From: Balaenoptera acutorostrata | Taxonomy: Eukaryota; Chordata; Mammalia; Artiodactyla; Balaenopteridae | Reading direction: 5' to 3' | NCBI RefSeq assembly: GCF_949987535.1 | Contig: NC_080078.1 | Location: 46,712,207-46,776,206, forward strand | Length of the DNA: 64,000 nucleotides | In this document: one piece after another, positions 1-11,545 of the stretch | Layout: every line of letters starts with the position of its first letter | How positions within the stretch are numbered: position 1 is the first letter of the stretch | Translations under genes and position numbers: made by a program | The notes under the pieces: generated by a model | Seen by the model: only the letters and a program-made list of their open reading frames with translations | Told to the model about the DNA's origin: nothing | Databases searched by the model: none

Positions 1-345
1 AAATTAATGCAAAGCAAACCTTATTCAGGCCAATCATTGTAAACCTGCAGAAAATCATCAAGGTTAAAGAAAAAATATAAAATTATTTAGTGAGTAAAGA
101 CCCATTAACTTCAAAATAGCAACAATAGTAATTATAGATGACATCTCAATAAAAATCATGGAATCCAGAGACAATGTAATGATATCTTCAAAGAACTTAA
201 AGAAAATATCACTAACGTAAAATTTCATACCTAACAAAATCTTCTTTCAAACTTCCAATTTGAAATAAAAAAATTTCAGGGAAAAAATAGAATTTGTTGA
301 GGAGGAAAAACAGTAGACCTACACTGAAGGATTTTCACTATACTA
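1..345. repeat. Ancient L1 (L1M-type) fragment
   Basis: An A-rich stretch resembles a mammal-wide L1 segment, with recognisable phrases such as atggaatccagagacaatg followed by atatcttcaaag. Many substitutions and small gaps separate it from the L1M pattern I remember, and no open frame survives. It may belong to the same old insertion as the fragment at about 395-750. Orientation and subfamily are uncertain. Confidence 0.55.
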
Positions 346-394
346 AAATATAAATTCCAGGTAGATTATAGAACTAAATTTGAAAGGTAACATG

Positions 395-750
395 GAAAAA
401 GACCTTTATATCATTAGGCAAAAATTTCTTACACAGGAAAAACAAAACACTGACCATTAGACAAAAGACTAATAATCTGGAAAACATTTAAATTAGCATC
501 ATTATTTTATCAAAATACACCATTAAGAGAGTGCAAAGTAAACCAGAGTAGAAGATATTTGCCATTTATGTGTGTGTGTGTGTATATATACACACACACA
601 CAAACACACATATATATAATATATATCTCACTTACAAAGGACCCTTGTACTAATATATAAAGAAAACAATATAACATAGAAATGACAAGGAACCCAACAG
701 AAAATGGGCAAGACACAGACATGTCATAAAAGAGGATATCCTGGCTGGTC
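395..750 (+). repeat. Ancient L1M ORF2 3' fragment
   Basis: Sense-strand remnants of the ORF2 C-terminal region can be read: ttaggcaaaaatttcttaca, then accattagacaaaag, then aatgggcaagacacagacatg and aaaagaggatatcc. The fragment is interrupted by the TG/TA/CA tract at 569-626. It is strongly diverged and non-coding. Confidence 0.6.
569..626. repeat. TG/TA/CA compound microsatellite
   Basis: A (TG)n run passes into (TA)n and then (CA)n, followed by a second TA-rich part. The tract is nearly self-complementary and could extrude as a hairpin. Confidence 0.9.
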
Positions 751-1540
751 ACTTAATTTCTTCAATGACTTTTACCAAATCTCATAGTATTTAAAAGCCT
801 CAGCTTTTTCACTATAAAAATAACTATAAAATGTTCTAACTCCTTGGACACCATCAGAACTTATTAAAATACAACATAGTTGTTATATTTCATAAGATAT
901 GATTACTATGGAAGGAAAGTTAATTGACCTAACACTATTTAATCATTACTTCTTTGACTTTCTCCTTGGGGTCATTGTTTGTGATGAGATCTAGGGTACC
1001 TGTAGCTGATTCTTCCAGGAAATCGCTTTCAAAGTCATTACTCTCAATGGTAATAACCCTGGTGATATTACTATAGATATACCTCTCTGACATCACAGAT
1101 AACTTTCTAGCTAATAGACAGTATGCTAGTCAATATAATAATGCTCAATGAAAATGAAGGAGCATACAAAACACTTTTAAGAGCTGGGCGAGAGAGGAAA
1201 AAAGAAGTTGAAGAAAGCAAAACCCAAAAGGCAAATCAGACTGTAAATATTTAAGTTGTTTGCCTTATGTTTTGTCTTTTCAACCTCATTATTTTCAAAT
1301 ATAGTACATTTGTTTGAGAAATCTCAGGTTATGCCACCATATTGGCACAGATTAGCATGAGATGTAATGGCAGGTTTTGAGATCCATGACAGAGATGAAA
1401 AGAGAAATCATAGTTGTAGCTCTATATATTGCCATGTTCTTGAGCAGAGGTCTCTTAGATGTGCTTCTGAAGACCCTAATGGTATGTTTGGTAGACATTA
1501 TTCATTTAATATCATGAGTGTGCATGATACATGCACATGT
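751..1540. other. Unassigned AT-rich sequence
   Basis: I see no repeat family, exon or RNA gene here. Short frames (for example 1367-1555) have no recognisable motif and no splice context. Confidence 0.5.
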
Positions 1541-1640
1541 GGTATGAATATATGACTGTATGTGTGCAATGGCATGCTTATGTGAATATGCATGTGTATA
1601 TGTGTATGCATGTGCAAGTGTGTGTGTGTTGTATTTGGAA
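1541..1640. repeat. TG-rich low-complexity tract
   Basis: Alternating TGTG/TATG/CATG words form an imperfect TG-rich tract of about 100 bases with no constant unit. Confidence 0.7.
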
Positions 1641-2384
1641 AGAGGGAGAGAAGAACGACAGATACTTATTACTCTGATGTGTGTGGAACTGTTATTATCC
1701 TAAGGGTTTGTCCCCTGCTGGGCAATGCATCTGAGTGCCCCAGAGAAATGCCATTTCACACAGACAATAGAATCTGATCAAAACAAAAATTGCCTCTACA
1801 GCCTATTTATTTCAGTTTGCCTGTCCTTCCCTCATTTTGATTGCTGCTGCTTGGAACACAAACGAGGTACATTTCAGGGCTCCTAGCAGGAGATAAAAGA
1901 TGCTGAAATAGAAAGAGTCTGGGACAGACAGTACCATTTTCATTTTCAATTACCAACCTCAACTGTCCTCTTCAAAGCCTTGATTATGATAACCTTTTGT
2001 AGGTCAGTTGCATTACATAAAAAATAAAATGAAGCAAGTCTCATCACAAAGAAAAGATACTGAAACTCATATAGAATACAATTAACCAGATTTTTAAATA
2101 CATAAACATGGAGATAAGTTAGAAGATTCTCCAAGTTTTTCTTTTGAGATTTGTGTTGACAAACTCCATGCAACAAATAGACTTACAAATAATTATTTCT
2201 CAGAATGTGTAGTTGCATAGGTATCATGACAGCTATAGAAAGCAGGGCCTGTGTGGATTCAATTGTATTGAATTAAAGTGGTGTTGAACCAAAGCAAGCA
2301 TTCTTGAACCATCTCGACTTTTGCCATATCTATGTTCCAACTTTACTATTAATGTAATGGATTAGGTAATTGTTTAGAAAGGCT
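1641..2384. other. Unassigned sequence
   Basis: Mixed-composition DNA with no recognised repeat, exon or RNA. Open frames on either strand are short and featureless. Confidence 0.45.
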
Positions 2385-2765
2385 CACTTCCTGTCTTCCA
2401 CCCCTACAGGAGTTGAATTCACTGTCCCTTGACATTGGGCTTGGTCATGGAATTTGCTTTGGCTAATGGAATATTAGCAAAAGTAAGTCAAACAGAGGTT
2501 TGAAATGCATTTGTACAGTTGGGGTTTGCCCTCTTGTTCTCCTGCCTTTTACCCCAAGAAGAACATGCTTTAGGGAACAGCTGATCTAAGGAGGATAAGA
2601 CCTGAACTCAACTCACAGCCTGACATCCTTCCTGGCCCAAACTAGATGTGGTTGATCCTCTCTGAACAAAAGAATTGGATGATTGTTGTTCTAAGCCTCT
2701 GAAATTGAAGATGGCTTGCTTGTTATGCAGCATTATTGTGGTGACAACTAATCCTTAATAATGTT
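2385..2765 (+). mobile_element. MLT1-type solo LTR (ERVL-MaLR)
   Basis: Scattered but ordered similarity to the MLT1 LTR pattern: gcttggtcatg, ggctaatggaatattagc, gaggtttgaaatgc, gaagaacatgc, and near the end ttgttatgcagcattattgtgg. No internal retroviral sequence follows, so this is a solo LTR. The family is ancient and shared by placental mammals. The exact MLT1 letter is not assignable by eye. Confidence 0.65.
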
Positions 2766-3310
2766 TTTAATTGACTCAGGCCTAACATTGCTTCTTAATT
2801 TTGTCCCATAGCAATCATAGCTATAAAACTGTGAGCTTAATTTGTGCCTAATTTTTTCACACATGATAATAAATATGTTAATTTTGATATCACCTAAAAT
2901 CATCTACAGAACTGATAGGGATAGAGTAGGATACTTAAATAGTTAGTTAGTTTAAAAATCCCACTAGGGGTTTAAAGACAGAGGGAATTTTAAGGGAGTT
3001 TGGGAGACTATTGTAAGCTAATGACCACTCAAGAAAAGAATCCAGTAACCTAGCAACAATCTACACCACCTTGAAGGAAGACCAGGTGCATTCAAGTGCC
3101 AGGCACACTCAAGCCACAAATCCTGATAGTTAAAAATACAAGACAATAGATATGGGGTCTGAATCTTGTTACATGAAGTCAGGGAGTGAATGGTCCTTGA
3201 AGAGTTGCATTTCTGCATGTAGTCAAGACAGGAATATAAGTGAAAGGGGAAAGAAACTAGGTGAAAGGGGACATTATACTGAAACCTGAGATGAATTACC
3301 ATATTTTAGT
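2766..3310. other. Unassigned sequence left of an LTR
   Basis: No confident repeat match. The right part (from about 3015) could be the U3 part of the ERV1-like LTR that follows, but I cannot place its start. Confidence 0.4.
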
Positions 3311-3660
3311 ATATGTCATCACCCTTTTGCTAATATACATATGATTAAAATAGCTCAATGACAGTCCTGGTTAGACCACATAGGGTCAAAGGAGGAACTA
3401 ATGATGTAAACCTTGACATCTCCCCAAAAATGAGGGAGAAGGTGGTCTTCCCCCACCTTCTCTCTGATTATAAAAATGTAGCCCTCTTTGTTCTCAGGGC
3501 TGCACTCCCTTGCCTGCCCACTTGTATCTCTCACAAGCGTCCTATGCTAATAAACTCACTCTTTGCCTATCACTTTGCCTCACGCTGAATTCTTTCTGCG
3601 TCGAGACTAAAGAACATGAGTTTCAGTAAGTCCTGACACCAGGTGAGCGGTTTCAATGAA
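3311..3660 (+). mobile_element. ERV1-like LTR, 3' part
   Basis: The layout is that of a gammaretrovirus-like LTR. A TATA-like ttataaaaatg lies at about 3469 after a pyrimidine-rich block, aataaa follows at about 3549, and a U5-like segment ends near cctgacaccagg. The sequence to about 3770 could be leader, but I see no clear tRNA primer-binding site and no gag, pol or env remnant, so only a solo or partial LTR is claimed. The start of U3 is uncertain. Confidence 0.55.
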
Positions 3661-4689
3661 AAGACAATGGGTTTGAGTCCCCTCCTAGTCAGGGATCCTG
3701 GGTTCAAGTTCCAGTCTGACTTTTGGCTGGGTTGAAGCCCCATCCGAGAAGGAGTGTGGTTTCAGGACAACAAATGGTATCTGTATGAAATTTTGAGACA
3801 TGCCAAGTTAATGTATACAGATGAGACGTCCCTTAACAGGCTAAACTCTGTTGCCTTCACAATGGTACTAAAATGGAAGAAAACTGGTCACAGAGTTTAA
3901 GGCATTTGTCACATATATTTAACTTCCAAGCTCAAATGGAGGAAAGCAATTATTCCACATGCATAAACATCAATTTATGTTCTTTTTAAGCAACTGATTG
4001 TTAGGGGAGATGAGCTCCATTAGACCTTACTCTATCCTAGCGTGCCAAGTTCACTTTCTAGGTGTAGAATCCAAGTGCAACTAAACCAAAGGAGATCAAA
4101 GACCAACTTACAGAGCAAGCACAGAGTGTCAGTGAGAAGACAGGACTTGAAGAGAAGTTGAGCCTTTGTGTTGTCATGATGCTTCCCACAAACTGCTCTT
4201 TACAATCAAGGCACCAACACTATTTAAAATGATTGTAAAAGTCAGTGATGCGACTCCTCTTAGTGATGTGATTCCAACAGCGATAAACGAAATATATTTA
4301 ACCTCAAGAAAAAAATTCCAGTCCTTGGTAATGGCATGGGCTTATCCATTCACATAGCTGCTTGAGTAGCAACCAGGTTTCATATCCAGGTGTTTTGTGA
4401 TAATATGTAAGGGTGCAAAGGATAAACACTACTCCTAGGAAAATTCATCCAAAGTGAAGGGAGGCAAAATAAACCAGGCAGCATTTAACAAAGATTACTA
4501 CCCACCTTCTCTACAACAAATGACACACAACAAACCACAAGTCCAGCCTCTACAAATTCTTTCTCTCCTTTGAATATGCCTTTGTTTTGTGTTCTGTTAA
4601 CTCCCTTTTCTGTTACTCATGATAGATACTGAACCTCAGGACTGTCCATTTCTGGCCACCTTTGTGGGAAACTCAACATTAGTGAAAGG
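3661..4689. other. Unassigned sequence, possibly LTR leader at left
   Basis: The first 100 bases may continue the LTR above. The rest shows no recognised repeat, exon or RNA. Confidence 0.4.
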
Positions 4690-4905
4690 GGATGGAGTGT
4701 AGCTCTCTGGAGTTGGGCACAGCTGGTTTCAAATCCAAGCTCTGGCACCTCTATTTGTGTGATCTTGGATAGGTCTCGTTCACATTCAGAGTCTCAGTTT
4801 TGTCACTTACAGATGGAGGTAATGATATCTCCCTCACAACATTTGAGGATCAAAAGAGATAATGATTGACTATAATAAACACTTGATTAATATTTTTTGG
4901 CTGAG
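4690..4905 (+). repeat. MIR SINE
   Basis: Sense MIR order is visible: tctctggagttgggc, tcaaatccaagctctggcacc, tgtgatcttgg, gtctcagttttgtcac, then a tail like gaggatcaaaagagataatg. It is a typical old, diverged tRNA-core SINE. Confidence 0.8.
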
Positions 4906-5028
4906 AGAAACAAATTTAATATCTACTTCTTGATGTCTCTTAATCAAAGATACTTAAGCATAAAAACTTAGCTGAATCACTTCTCTGTATCATTCAAGAA
5001 TTTATCACATTTTTCCTCCTCTTTGGTA

Positions 5029-5135
5029 TTATTCATTCATTCATTCATTCATTCATCCAGCCAGCATGTATATTGAGTCCGTGCTATGTATAACCCTTAA
5101 TGAAAAGAATTGAATGGAGTAGAAGACTGGCTTAG
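5029..5135 (-). repeat. L2 3' end, antisense, with (TTCA)n tail
   Basis: A (TTCA)n run at 5029-5058 is followed by tattgagtccgtgctatgta, the reverse complement of the L2 3' terminus. Only the 3' end is present. Confidence 0.6.
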
Positions 5136-5230
5136 CTGGATTAATAAATCTCAGAGAAGAAAGCACTAGTGCTGTTCTACAGTGTATTTTCCTTTTATTA
5201 TTACCTCTCAGCATGTAGGGTGTTGAGATT

Positions 5231-5312
5231 CCTCCTTCCTTCCTTCCTAACTTCCTTCCTAATATCTTTCCTCCCTTCCTTCCTCCCGTCCTCCCTCCCC
5301 CCCTTCCTCTCT
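5231..5312. repeat. CT-rich (TTCC)n low-complexity tract
   Basis: Repeated CCTTCC units with interruptions. The purine/pyrimidine strand bias is complete over long stretches. Confidence 0.85.
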
Positions 5313-5384
5313 TCTGTCATTTATTTTTATATTTTACCAATTTTTCTATTTGATTGCTCATTTTTTTCCTTATTGAATTTTGAG

Positions 5385-5495
5385 TTTTAAAAACAATTTT
5401 ATTGGAGTATAGTTGATTTAAAATGTTGTGTTAGTTTCTGCCACACAGCAACATATATTCACCCTGTTTTAGATTCTTTTCCCATATAGGTCACT
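5385..5495 (-). mobile_element. L1 3'-UTR end, antisense
   Basis: The reverse complement matches the last ~110 bases of the L1 at 7320-9542, including the gacctatatgggaaaagaatct segment and the terminal actccaataaaa. It is a severely 5'-truncated copy. I find no clean target-site duplication. Confidence 0.75.
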
Positions 5496-5504
5496 TAAAA
5501 AAAC

Positions 5505-5665
5505 AATATCTAAAGATTTTAGAAGAAAGCATCGTAAAATTTATTTAATGTATCTTAAAGAAAATCAAAAGACAGAAGGCAATCCAGGAGAAAATATTTG
5601 CAACATGTTTGACAGAGAGAGGGTTAATTTTCTTAATTTATGAAGACTACATAAAAGTCAATAAG
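5505..5665 (+). repeat. Ancient L1M ORF2 fragment
   Basis: Contains aaagacagaaggcaatccag, ggagaaaatatttgcaaca and a following segment like the ORF2 region ending in aaaagtcaataagg. Old, short and non-coding. Confidence 0.6.
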
Positions 5666-6760
5666 GTCATTACTACAGGGTGAGCATGTGACACATACAT
5701 TAGCAAGCTACTCCTTTCTCACATTGTCTGTGGAAGCATTTTCTTTGGGAGGGGTAAAGTGGTCACAGCATCTACCACATTCATTGTGCTGGATTCCTCA
5801 GCAAGTGTGTCCCATGCCCAGCCCAGGCCACCACTTTGTCTGTACTGTTGCCTGTCACAGTGGGGGCTATCCTTGGGGTTGGATAGTTTTTTTCAATTCA
5901 ACGTGAGCCTTGCAACTCGTTTTTGCTCTAAGAGCAAAAAAGTCAGCTTGGGCTTCACTATTCTCTTTGCTGTTTTCTCTCTCAGCCTCCAAAGCAGAAG
6001 GTGATAAACCCTATGCAAACCCTACACAGACTCCTCAGGAAATGAAGGGGGCTCCTCTTTCAAGGGGGCTTCATCTGGAACTCTCCAGCATCTCCTCCTC
6101 TGCTTCCTGCTCACCCCCAAGATCTGCCTTATTTATTTTCTCTTTTGCCCTCTATTTGGTGAAATTCCTATTGTTTGTTTGTTTGTTTGTTTTCCCCTAG
6201 AGGTAATTAGATCCAGGCATTTGTTATTGGTCTGCCTTTCCTTTCCCATTTTCCTCCCAGCAAGAGATATTGAAATGGAGAATCACAGCTTGTTTTCCTG
6301 TCTCTTTGGGGTAAGGCAGAATAAAGGTGTTCATGGCTGGCTTCATGCACTTGTGGAAGTTTCCCTGGGCTGCTCCTCTCCCAGTTGGGAAAGTAAATGG
6401 TAGCTAGTAAGACCCTATTCAGGATTATTTCAGAGCCTGGTAGAGCTAGGGAGTAGGTTGGGGGTGACACCAGGCTCACGCCTTCCTTTTGCTGTGGCTA
6501 CCAGCTCGTTCTTTTAATTACTGTTTTTGTTTGTGTTGTTCGTTTGCCTGTTTTACTTATCTGCTTTCATATCATTATGTTTGGGTGAGTGAGATTTGAA
6601 ATCTGACTTCACATCACCAGCTTAAACCCAAGACCAGATGTGCAGACTCCTTTGATTTGTGGGATGGGGTATTCACTCTGGGTGTCTCACATACTTGGCC
6701 TTTGTCAACAGCTGGTTTTAAGAATATTTATCAAAGGATAGTTCTGATCAGACTTGAGGT
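5666..6760. other. Unassigned sequence with a (GTTT)n run
   Basis: No confident repeat or exon apart from a short (GTTT)n run at about 6172-6192. Overlapping short frames at 5688-6200 look like chance openings: they lack recognisable domains and splice context. Confidence 0.45.
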
Positions 6761-7135
6761 TATGGACTGAATATTTGTGACATGCCCCCACAAGATTCAT
6801 ATGTTGAAGCCCCAAGTGGCAATGTGACTGTATTTGGAAATAGGGCCTTCATGGAGGTAATTAAAATTAAATGAGGTCAGAATAGTGAGGCCCTAATCTG
6901 ATAGGACTGTGGCTTTATAAGAAGAGAGCTCTGTCTCTCTCCCTCTGCCATATGAGGACACAGTGAGAAGGGGGCCACCTATAGCCCAGGAAGAGAGCTC
7001 CTGCCATAAACCAAATCAGCCAGCACCTTGATTTGGACTTCTCAGCCTCCAGAACTGTGAGAAAATAAACTTCTGTTGTTTAAGCTACTCAGTCTATGGT
7101 ATTTTTTTTATGGCAGCCTGAGCAGATGGATATAC
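6761..7135 (+). mobile_element. MLT1-type LTR (ERVL-MaLR), near full length
   Basis: Very clear pattern: tatggactgaatatttgtg, cacaagattcatatgttgaa, gtgactgtatttggaaatag, tgccatatgaggacacagtg, ccttgatttggacttctcag, cctccagaactgtgag, and the end tctatggtattttttttatg. It is a solo LTR with no internal region. Confidence 0.85.
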
Positions 7136-7304
7136 TTGATTTACAATTAGTTCATATTTCTTCGGGACAAAAGTACAATCGTAAACCATCTGCCCCATCT
7201 AACCTATTTTCTCCCAAAGAACCTCGATCCTAAAGCTGCTCCTTGACCACTCTACCGGTGGTCATCACTTGTAGACACATGCCCTTGGCTCCCTCTCCAA
7301 AGTT

Positions 7305-9557
7305 AAAAATGAATGACTATTCTCAACGGTGAACAACTGAAAGCATTTCCTCTAAAATCAGGAACAAGACAAGGATGTCCACTCTTGCCACTTAATTTTG
7401 GAAGTTTTTCAACATAGTTTTGGAAGTCCTAGCCACAGCAATCAGAGAAGAAAACGAAATAAAATGAATCAGAATTGGAAAAGAAGAAGTAGAATTGTCA
7501 TTGTTTGTAGATGACATGATACTATACATAGAAAATCCTAAAGATGCTACCAGAAAACTACTAGAGCTCATCAATGAATTTGGTAAAGTTGCAGTATACA
7601 AAATTAATGCACAGAAATCTCTTGCATTACTATACACTAACAGTGGAAGATCAGAAGGAGAAATTAAGGAAACAATCCCATCTACTATCACATCAAAAGG
7701 ACAAAATACCTAGGAATAAATCTACCTAAGGAGGCAAAAGACCTGTACTCAGAAAACTATAAGATACTGATGAAAGAAATCAAAGATGACACAAACAGAT
7801 GGAGAGATATACCATGTTCTTGGATTGGAAGAATCAATATTGCCAAAATGACAATACTATCCAAAGTAATCTACAGATTCAATGCAATCCCCATCAAATT
7901 ACCAATAGCATTTTTCATAGAATTAGAAGAAAAAATTTTACAGTTTGTAAGGAAATACAAAAGACCTTGAATAGCCAAAGCAATCTTGAGAAAGCAAAAC
8001 AGAGCTGGAGGAATCAGGGTCCCTGACTTCAGACTATATTACAAAGCTACAGTAACCAAAACAGTATGGCACTGGCACAAAAACAGATATAGATCAATGG
8101 AACAGGACAGAAAGTCCAGAGATAAACCCATGCACCATGGTCATGTAATCTATGACAAAGGAGGCAAGAATATGCAGTGGAGAAAAGACAGTCTCTTCAA
8201 TAAGTGGTGCTGGGAAAACTGGACAGCTACATGTAAAAGAATGAAATTAGAACATTCTCTAACACCATACACAAAAATAAACTCAAAATGGAGTAAAGAC
8301 CTAAATGTAAGACCAGATACTATAAAACTCTCATAGGAAAACATAGGCAAAACACCCCCTGGCGTAAATTGCAGCAAGATCTTTTTACGATCCACCTCCT
8401 AGAGTAATGAAAATAAAAGCAACAATAAACAAATGGGACCTAATGAAACTTAAAAGCTTTTGCACAGCAAAGGAAACCATAAACAAAACGAAAAGACAAC
8501 CCACAGAATGGGAGAAAATATTTGCAAATGAAACAACCGATAAGGGATTAATCTCCAAAGTATACAAACAGCTCATGCAGCTCAGTATCAAAAAAACAAA
8601 CAACCCAATCAAAAAATGGGCAGAAGACCTAAATAGACATTTCTCCAAAGAAGATATACAGGTGGCCCAAAAGCACATGAAAAGATGCTCAACATCACTA
8701 ATTATTAAAGATACTCAAATCAAAACTACAATGAGGTACCACCTCACACTGGTCAGAATGGCCATCATCAAAAAATCTACAAACAATAAATGCTGGGGAG
8801 GGTGTGGAGAAAAGGGAACCCTCCTACACTGTTGGTGGGAATGTAAATTGGTGTAGCCAGTATGGAGGTTCCTTAAAAACTAAAAATAGAGCTACCATAT
8901 GATCCAGCAATCACACTCCTGGGCATATATCTGGAGAAAACCATAATTCGAAAAGATACATGCACCCCAATGTTCATTGCAGCACGATTTACAATAGCTG
9001 AGACATGGAAGCAACCTAAATGTCCATCAAAGGATGAATGGATAAAGAAGTGGTATGTATATACAGTGGAATATTGCTCAGCCATAAAAAAGAATGAAAT
9101 AATGCCACTTGCAGTGACATGGATGGACCTAGAGACTGTCATATGAAGTGAAGTAAGTCAGACAGAGAAAGACAAATATCATATGATGTCACTTATATGT
9201 GGAATCTAAAAAAATGGTACAAATTAACTTATTTACAAAACAGAAATAGAGTCACAGATGTAGAAAACAAACTTATGGTTACCAAGGGGGAAAGGGTGGC
9301 GGGAGGGATAAACTGGGAGACTGTGATTGACATATACACACTACTATTTATAAAATAGCTAACTAACAAGAACCTACTATTTAGCACGAGGAACTCTACA
9401 CAATGCTGTGTAATGACCTATATGGGAAAAGAATCTAAAAAAGAGTGGATATATGTATATGTATAGCTGAGTCACTTTGCTGTACCTCAGAAACTAGCAC
9501 AGCATTGTGAATCAACTATACTCCAATAAAAATTAATTAAAAAAAAATGAATGACTA
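7305..9557 (+). mobile_element. 5'-truncated L1 with 15-bp target-site duplication
   Basis: The element body (about 7320-9542) begins inside the ORF2 reverse transcriptase region and ends in a poly(A) tail. Both ends carry the same 15 bases, aaaaatgaatgacta (7305-7319 and 9543-9557). The pre-insertion site reads GTT/AAAAA, matching the L1 endonuclease preference TT/AAAA. The 3' UTR has the tgattgacatatacacacta type also seen at 44768-44994. It is a dead copy. Confidence 0.93.
7376..9208 (+). pseudogene. L1 ORF2 remnant (reverse transcriptase to C-terminus), broken
   Basis: ORF2 encodes the endonuclease/reverse transcriptase that copies L1 RNA at a nicked chromosomal site. This copy lacks the endonuclease and the first part of the RT. 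Open pieces lie at 7495-7713, 7770-7970, 7986-8336 and 8407-8856 and change frame between them, so there are several indels and stops. The RT catalytic block reads LSLFVDDMILYIENPKD where FADD is usual; the two aspartates are kept. The Cys-rich C-terminal block [15 protein letters not shown] is present at about 8790-8835. It ends at a TAG (8854-8856) where a Gln codon is expected before PLW. The expected natural stop is near 9208. Confidence 0.88.
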
Positions 9558-9884
9558 AGATGACAGGATCATATTGGTGGAAAATCTGCATGTTTCTGTA
9601 AGACACCCCTTCCATGGCAACACACCTCTTCATGGATTAATTGGGACTTTCTACCCTAATCAAAATCAGAAGCTGTCTTTAGCAGATAAAAGGCAGTGGC
9701 AGTAGCCGAAGGTGGGCATGAAATCCAGACATAGACATATACCTTTTTCTTTTATGTTTAACCAGATGATGTGCTTCCATACAGCCACTTTGAGAATGGT
9801 TTGGAAATTCATCATTAGTTATTGTCAGAATAACCAGTCTATAGAAACCCAATATTTGGGAAGAAAACCCCCAAAACATATCCA
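9558..9884. other. Unassigned flank of L1
   Basis: No recognised repeat, exon or RNA. Opposed short frames at 9679-9897 overlap each other and look like chance. Confidence 0.45.
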
Positions 9885-10145
9885 CCAGATACTTTAGTGT
9901 CTACTATGCGCTGAGATACAAAATGGATGAGGCATACTGATGTCTTCATGGACTTCACAAGCTAGCTGAGACGGGGGTGGGGGGGGGGGGTTGAGATTGA
10001 GAACATAGACCACCCACAAGCCACGTGTTATGGTATGAACTAGGAACTCTGGAGGCCCAGAGGAGAGTGAGTCAACTTTTTTGAGGGCGGGTGAAGAAAA
10101 ATCTTGGAGAACGAGGAAATGACATTTAAGTTGGATCTGGTTAGA
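9885..10145 (-). repeat. Probable L2 fragment, antisense, with poly(G) tract
   Basis: tgtctactatgcgctgagat and, further on, gaaatgacatttaagttgga follow the order of antisense L2 3' UTR. A G-rich run at about 9972-9990 interrupts it. Divergence is high. Confidence 0.45.
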
Positions 10146-11159
10146 GGAGTCAGTTTCAAATGTTTTGCATCCTTGCCAAGCATTGGGATAGGTAGAAATA
10201 TCTCCTGTGTGTAAAAGATCTGGAGGACTCAGTTTCTTACATCTTCAACTGGACCACCTTAGGCCTGACCCGTTTTACTCCCGATCTCCCCTTGCTGGTT
10301 GTGCTGCCCCCATGGAACTCTAAAAGGCAGTTCCAGCTCCTTTAGGTAAGATCACAACCACTGAAGCCTTCCCAGGTGTTGCCACACTTGGCTTAACTGA
10401 GCTGGATTCCGATCACATTCTACACGTCTGGCTTTTCTTTCCCCTTTTCCAGGCCCCAATTAAGCATCTAATTCTCATTCAGCCTCATAATGCAGTCCCC
10501 ACACCTTCCAGGGCCTGGCAGGAATGAAGGCTACAAGTAGGCCCTTCTCAGCTGGGGGGGCCGCCAGGGCTGGTCTCAGATCAGGGTCTTTCCAGCAGGA
10601 ACAATACAACCCGGGTGTCTCTCAAATGCCACCCCCCCACACCATCACACCCTCTTTGTGGCTTTTATTTCTCTACAGCGAACGGATAAGTCTACACAGC
10701 AGGGCCCTAGTGAGCACAGAGATAGGTATTTTTTTCCACAGGAATCTCTTGATTCTTTTACTCTAATAAGGTTTTAACTATGTAAGGCCACAGTGGGGTA
10801 GCTTTGAGCTTTTCAATGATTCTTTATGTGGTATCTTTCGTAAGGAAGGAAACTTGCTGCTGGAAATAACCCACGCTGGATTCTTAGAAACTTCATCACA
10901 CACTTAAGTCTCCTGAAAGAAAGTGCCTCTGACTGCTTGGGTTGAAATCCTGCATGATTATATACACAGCTCTTTAGTCAAAGAATACTTTAGTCCTATA
11001 CATTCTTAATTATAGATTCCTTAATTATTTCCACTAGATTTTGCCCTCAATGCATATTTTCCTAAATAGCACAATTTATTCAGAACATTTAATAAAATCT
11101 AGTGGGTCATCTTTGTGATGACCGAAGTACTAGAAATCAATACCCAGGAAGAAAGCTGT

Positions 11160-11204
11160 ATAACTAGTAGATTTACAGAATAAATAACTAGTAGATTTAC
11201 AGAA
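11160..11204. repeat. 24-bp tandem duplication
   Basis: The 20-base word taactagtagatttacagaa occurs at 11161-11180 and again at 11185-11204, giving a period of 24 bases with no mismatch. It is a local duplication, not a microsatellite. Confidence 0.85.
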
Positions 11205-11509
11205 ACACCGAAAGACAAACTATCAGAGGACCCTGATCTGGAAGTAAGTGCATTCAGTTCTGTTAAGGAAATTCCATTTCTAGTCTTAGACTCTCAATAC
11301 CAATTCTCTCAGCTTCAAAGAAAAATGATAGGTTTTTTTCCTACTAGGAGAAGTTTTCAAACACACCTGGCATTAAACTAGAGCCCATTTTATATTTAGC
11401 TTTTCTTCAGAAAGCCCATTTCACAGATGCCTGGATCTTAATCTTTGAACTTCTTTGTATTTAGTCATTTTTATGCCTTCTGAGAGTTTATCACTACCAG
11501 AGCAAACAC

Positions 11510-11543
<34 letters not shown>
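11510..11543. repeat. (CA)n microsatellite
   Basis: An uninterrupted CA dinucleotide run of about 16 units. Confidence 0.95.

Positions 11544-11545
<2 letters not shown>

Noticed and set aside
3661..3770. Retroviral leader with primer-binding site after the LTR
   Set aside because: No 18-base match to a tRNA 3' end that I recognise, and no gag downstream.
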